8,911 nt of DNA, from assembly GCA_009842375.1 (NCBI GenBank), contig VYFM01000110.1, forward strand, positions 1-8,911, given 5' to 3'. Of the stretch, positions 6,085-8,911 are shown piece by piece. Origin of the DNA: Candidatus Poribacteria bacterium (GTDB lineage Bacteria; Poribacteria; WGA-4E; WGA-3G). Each line of letters starts with the position of its first letter. The stretch's first letter is position 1. The position numbers and the translations under genes are program-made. Under the pieces are notes generated by a model. It was not told the origin of the DNA. It did not search any database and was given only the letters and a program-made list of their open reading frames with translations.

Positions 6085-7312
6085 TGTAGACGAGGCAACG
6101 CTGGTGGACCAGGGAGCGATTCCCCCCAGCGAATTTCACAACAAGATCGAACGCATTCGTGAGATCTCTGACTACGACATCGACGTACCACTCGACTTAA
6201 GCGAACGTCTAAACAAAGCAACGCAGGATTTGTTAATCGCGCCCGAGACACTTCGAGCCGCTGCAGCGGCGGTGCAAGTGGGGCATATTGTCCTGCAGGG
6301 ACCTCCAGGAACTGGCAAATCGAGTCTTGCGCGGGCACTCTGCGAGGCGTTTCAGGTATCAACTCTTCCTGTGACCGCACACGAAGACTGGACAGTGTTT
6401 GATGTCATCGGTAGGCTCGAACTTCGGCTTCATGCTGACCGCAAAGAAGAAATTGTGCCAGTTAACGGGTACTTCACGGAGTCCGTCGTGCGCTGCGCAA
6501 ACACAATTGTGAGACATTTCGATGATCCAGCGGAGCCGCAAGCGGAATGGCTTCTCATCGACGAACTGAATCGCGCAAATATGGACCGCGCTTTTGGTGA
6601 ACTTTTTTCAGTGCTCGGCACAGACGCAGTCTTACCCATAACCCTTCCACACCAGCGCGAAGGTAATCGTAATCTTGTTATTCCGCGACGTTTCCGTATT
6701 GTTGCAACGCTCAACTCCTTTGATCGACAGTTCGTGAACAATCTTAGTCAGGCCATCAGACGACGTTTCACGTTTATCACCGTAGGAATTCCGGATAAAC
6801 GTCCAGATAATATTGCTTGGTCAAGTGCAGGAAATCCCGCCACACTTGCCATTCAGGAATTCCGGATCGTGGTGCAGAGAGTTGCAGAAAGAGTAGCCAA
6901 ACGTTTGACATCGCTGGATGCCTCAAAAACTCAACAAATGACGGACGATATCCAGGGACGACTAACTGGCCCACTTGTACTGCAGGTCACTCAGCTTTTC
7001 GACCTTATTGAACGTGTGCGCTATGCCGGACCTGAACAAAGCACTCCCCATCTACCAATTGGTACGGCACAACTCATTGATACAGTAGAGTTATTCGTCC
7101 TGCGCCTGAGTCAGGACGATGTCTCAGACGAAGAGGCGGGAGACATACTCGACTGGGCAGTCTCTGTCAAAATCGTTCCTCTCTTTGAAACAGACGTTGT
7201 GGCACCGGATGTTCTGAAAGAATTCGCGGGGACGTTGACAGCCCCTTTTAATAAAGCAACGCGGAGGGAGCTGCTCGGAATCACAGCGGCTGGGATGCAC
7301 TTTGTTGAGTGA
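6077..7312 (+). CDS. McrB-like AAA+ NTPase, motor subunit of the restriction complex
   Basis: AAA+ NTPase of the McrB group, which forms a ring, hydrolyses nucleotide (GTP in Escherichia coli McrB) and drives a partner McrC-type nuclease. In 411 residues: Walker A GPPGTGKS (75-82), Walker B with the McrB-typical LLIDELNRAN (159-168), a sensor segment ATLNSFDR (210-217) corresponding to the MNTADR of McrB, and an Arg-finger-like AIRRRF (226-231). The C-terminal part (about 290-400) is helical, probably the lid. Asn and Asp of the NTxD element are kept, so GTP use is possible but unproven. Only about 65 residues precede the ATPase core, so the N-terminal DNA-binding domain of classical McrB is absent and site recognition must lie elsewhere. 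ATG 6077 was chosen for the GGAG six bases upstream; it overlaps the previous gene by 8 bases, and the nuclease gene overlaps its end by 11 (or 8). The ATPase call is firm and the McrB grouping strong. Confidence 0.92.
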   Translation: MPDVDEATLVDQGAIPPSEFHNKIERIREISDYDIDVPLDLSERLNKATQDLLIAPETLRAAAAAVQVGHIVLQGPPGTGKSSLARALCEAFQVSTLPVTAHEDWTVFDVIGRLELRLHADRKEEIVPVNGYFTESVVRCANTIVRHFDDPAEPQAEWLLIDELNRANMDRAFGELFSVLGTDAVLPITLPHQREGNRNLVIPRRFRIVATLNSFDRQFVNNLSQAIRRRFTFITVGIPDKRPDNIAWSSAGNPATLAIQEFRIVVQRVAERVAKRLTSLDASKTQQMTDDIQGRLTGPLVLQVTQLFDLIERVRYAGPEQSTPHLPIGTAQLIDTVELFVLRLSQDDVSDEEAGDILDWAVSVKIVPLFETDVVAPDVLKEFAGTLTAPFNKATRRELLGITAAGMHFVE

Positions 7313-8615
7313 GGTTGAATCGAATCGCCGTTTTGTTCGCGAGGCACTACCTCTGCTTTCATCATATCTCTATTCCGAACAAGTGGAACTGGAGCCAATT
7401 AAACTCCAGGTAGGGAACGAGGACGAGGATGAATACCAAGAATTTGCGGACCTGCTCAGGATGAGACACGCCTTGGCCTGCGGCCAGACACTCAAGCCGA
7501 TCATCGAAGCGATCAAGAGGGGAGTTTCGCAATCTTCAGAAATCGTGCGTGCCGAATCGAAAGGAGCGATCTTCGGACGCCTGGATATACCACTCTATCT
7601 CAACAGCCGTGGAACGAACTTGTCCTGGCCACGGGCGTTTCCAGTGCTCATCGCCAAAGCTACAGCGAACACACCAGAAAATCAGCTCGTCGTTGATACA
7701 CTACGCCAACTTGTTCGTCGCCTCAACGCAACGGGAAATCTCGAAGCAAGTGCAGAACGCAGTAATTGCATTAGTTTGATGCGTTGGGGACGAGAGCAGT
7801 TGCATTCGGTACCGTGGAACAGAGTAATTCCAGTGCAAATTGCTGAGCGCCTTTATCTCGAGTCAGAGAACCGTCTCAGGAAGCGGCAGACAGGGAATGA
7901 ACCTGCCTATGGGCGATTTCTCGACTGGTACAAGCAGTGGTCATTCGACGCATCCCGAAGTAGCCCGGATGAATTGGAGAATCTGGTAGATTTAATTTTG
8001 GCGTTTCCCTCCGCTAGCTTTTTTTACGATAGGGTGTTCGAAATTTGGTGTCTCCATAAGTTAATTGAGTCTTTTCGTCGTTGCGGTGCTGTGATCACTG
8101 ACGGTCCACGACCGCTTTTGGAACGCTTAAACCGCCCTATTTACGCCATAAACTATGAAGGCTACAAATCAAATATCTGGTTTCAAAAGGCGCTGCCAAC
8201 CTCCGAGGCGAGGTGGGCTTATGTGGAATCGAAAAGGTCTCTGATCGGAATTCCCGATATCACCGTCATTGGCAGCGATGGTCGACGCCTCTTGATCGAC
8301 GCCAAACGTCGTGAGGTCCGGAGTCCAACGAGATCCGAAGAAACCTACAAGATGCTTGGCTATCTGGAAAATTTCAGGAATCTCTTCCAGAAGACTCCGT
8401 TTTGTGGTGCCCTCTGCTTCTTATCCAGCACTGACCTATTTACTGAAGTCGCCGCCGACGGAAATCACCGTATTGTATTAATAGGTGCTCATACCAATAA
8501 TCCAAAAATATGCGCATTCGGAGGTCGGATGGATACGCTTGTTTCGGAATGGCTTTCGCAGCGACAGTTTAACGACACTTTTGAAGGAATCTCAGTTCCA
8601 AATCAACTGATGTAA
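7302..8615 (+). CDS. McrC/LlaJI-like PD-(D/E)xK nuclease subunit
   Basis: Endonuclease partner of the McrB-like motor. The C-terminal half holds a PD-(D/E)xK fold: helix Glu247 in FYDRVFEIWCLHKLIE (241-256), the metal-binding Asp319 in GIPDITVI, and Asp333-Ala-Lys335 in LLIDAKRR, followed by ETYKMLGYLENF (347-358), the Tyr-rich helix usual in McrC-type enzymes. The N-terminal half carries GRLDIP (92-97) and NTPENQLVVDTLRQL (123-137), which resemble the GRID...TPEN...L segment of McrC. No signal peptide or membrane segment. The start must be TTG 7302 or TTG 7305, since no ATG occurs until Met54, which would remove conserved sequence; GGGA at 7292-7295 is correctly spaced. It overlaps the McrB-like gene by 11 or 8 bases, the rule for mcrB-mcrC pairs. 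With two methyltransferases alongside it probably cuts unmodified DNA, as in LlaJI, not methylated DNA as in McrBC. Nuclease call strong; sub-family open. Confidence 0.88.
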   Translation: MLSEVESNRRFVREALPLLSSYLYSEQVELEPIKLQVGNEDEDEYQEFADLLRMRHALACGQTLKPIIEAIKRGVSQSSEIVRAESKGAIFGRLDIPLYLNSRGTNLSWPRAFPVLIAKATANTPENQLVVDTLRQLVRRLNATGNLEASAERSNCISLMRWGREQLHSVPWNRVIPVQIAERLYLESENRLRKRQTGNEPAYGRFLDWYKQWSFDASRSSPDELENLVDLILAFPSASFFYDRVFEIWCLHKLIESFRRCGAVITDGPRPLLERLNRPIYAINYEGYKSNIWFQKALPTSEARWAYVESKRSLIGIPDITVIGSDGRRLLIDAKRREVRSPTRSEETYKMLGYLENFRNLFQKTPFCGALCFLSSTDLFTEVAADGNHRIVLIGAHTNNPKICAFGGRMDTLVSEWLSQRQFNDTFEGISVPNQLM

Positions 8616-8760
8616 CATGTTTGAATCAGGAATCAATCCGAAGCGATCATCTAACTTGGAAATATCGCATGCTTCATAATTTCAGGATCCTTTACAAGCA
8701 TATGAAGGCAAACGATACGACTCACTAATTTATGCCAATACAAGGGAAAATAAAACATTT

Positions 8761-8776
8761 TTGGCCATCTTGGCCA
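8761..8776. repeat. Two TTGGCCA copies two bases apart
   Basis: TTGGCCA at 8761-8767 and 8770-8776. Each contains the palindrome TGGCCA, so the pair could be a tandem protein-binding site. Too short to exclude chance. Confidence 0.4.
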
Positions 8777-8823
8777 CAATGATTCATCGATTTCAGAAAA
8801 AGATTTTATTGTACGTTTCAAGA

Positions 8824-8835
8824 GTATATATATAC
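8824..8835. repeat. 12-bp TA palindrome GTATATATATAC
   Basis: A perfect palindrome of alternating TA, similar in kind to the one at 1480-1498 on the other side of the gene run. Low complexity; any function is unknown. Confidence 0.45.
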
Positions 8836-8911
8836 AAATTAGCGACATGACGTACTTCATTAATATCCTCATGATCCAGCGGCATATGGTGCACATAAAC
8901 CATGCTTTGTG

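Larger units (their letters stand above)
8616..8911. other. AT-rich flank after the nuclease gene, no convincing gene
   Basis: About 300 bases to the window edge, much richer in AT than the operon. No good intrinsic terminator was seen: the best candidate, CTTCATA (8672-8678) pairing with TATGAAG (8701-8707), has a 22-base loop and no T-run after it. A forward frame from ATG 8847 is open to the edge (MTYFINILMIQRHMV) but has no ribosome binding site and may be chance. The block could mark the right side of the inserted cassette. Confidence 0.5.

Noticed and set aside
6077..8615. Stand-alone McrBC type IV (methylation-dependent) restriction.
   Set aside because: Two methyltransferase genes are fused into the same tight operon, and the McrB-like protein lacks the modified-base-reading N-terminal domain. 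LlaJI-like restriction of unmodified DNA fits better.
2060..8615. BREX, DISARM or a type I/III restriction system.
   Set aside because: No PglX/PglZ, no SNF2 or DEAD-box helicase, no HsdS-like repeat specificity gene and no Res subunit; the only NTPase is McrB-like AAA+.
8651..8896. Reverse frame of 81 codons.
   Set aside because: Ile/Met/Tyr-rich product typical of AT-rich noncoding DNA, no family resemblance and no convincing ribosome binding site.

Overview
The window looks like the edge of an integrated genomic island in a GC-rich bacterium, probably a proteobacterium. An alphaproteobacterium is my guess from the style of the integrase, with low confidence. The left end (1-695) is GC-rich (about 68% in a hand-counted line) and codes for the catalytic domain of a tyrosine recombinase whose start lies outside the window. 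From about 900 onward the composition drops to about 47-50% GC, with very AT-rich blocks near 1440-1600 and 8700-8850. That break is what imported DNA would give.

Layout: (i) 3-695, integrase, ending at a TAA after which the same frame stays open for 66 more codons (696-896). (ii) About 985-1222, a decayed C-terminal piece of an IS1182-like DDE transposase with several stops and at least one frameshift. (iii) 1223-1639, no gene, AT-rich, with small palindromes and possibly the promoter of the cassette. (iv) 1640-2056, an unrecognised 138-codon reading frame. (v) 2060-8615, a compact same-strand run of five genes: amino-methyltransferase 1, amino-methyltransferase 2, an unrecognised 403-residue protein with a possible winged helix, an McrB-like AAA+ NTPase, and an McrC/LlaJI-like PD-(D/E)xK nuclease. 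Gaps are 3-23 bases, and the last two junctions overlap. (vi) 8616-8911, AT-rich DNA with no convincing gene.

The five genes read as one multi-subunit restriction-modification system. Two related methyltransferases with DPFCGxG and SPPY motifs would protect the host DNA, possibly one per strand of an asymmetric site. The McrB-like motor and McrC-like nuclease would form the restriction complex. The 403-residue protein sits where a third restriction subunit or specificity factor would be. The closest architectures I know are LlaJI (two methyltransferases plus McrB/McrC-like R1 and R2) and BsuMI of Bacillus subtilis (ydiO, ydiP, ydiR, ydiS, ydjA). Those use cytosine-C5 methyltransferases, whereas the motifs here are those of N4-cytosine or N6-adenine enzymes. 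The window may therefore hold an amino-methylating version of the LlaJI/BsuMI plan. This is inference from motifs and gene order; no database search was possible.
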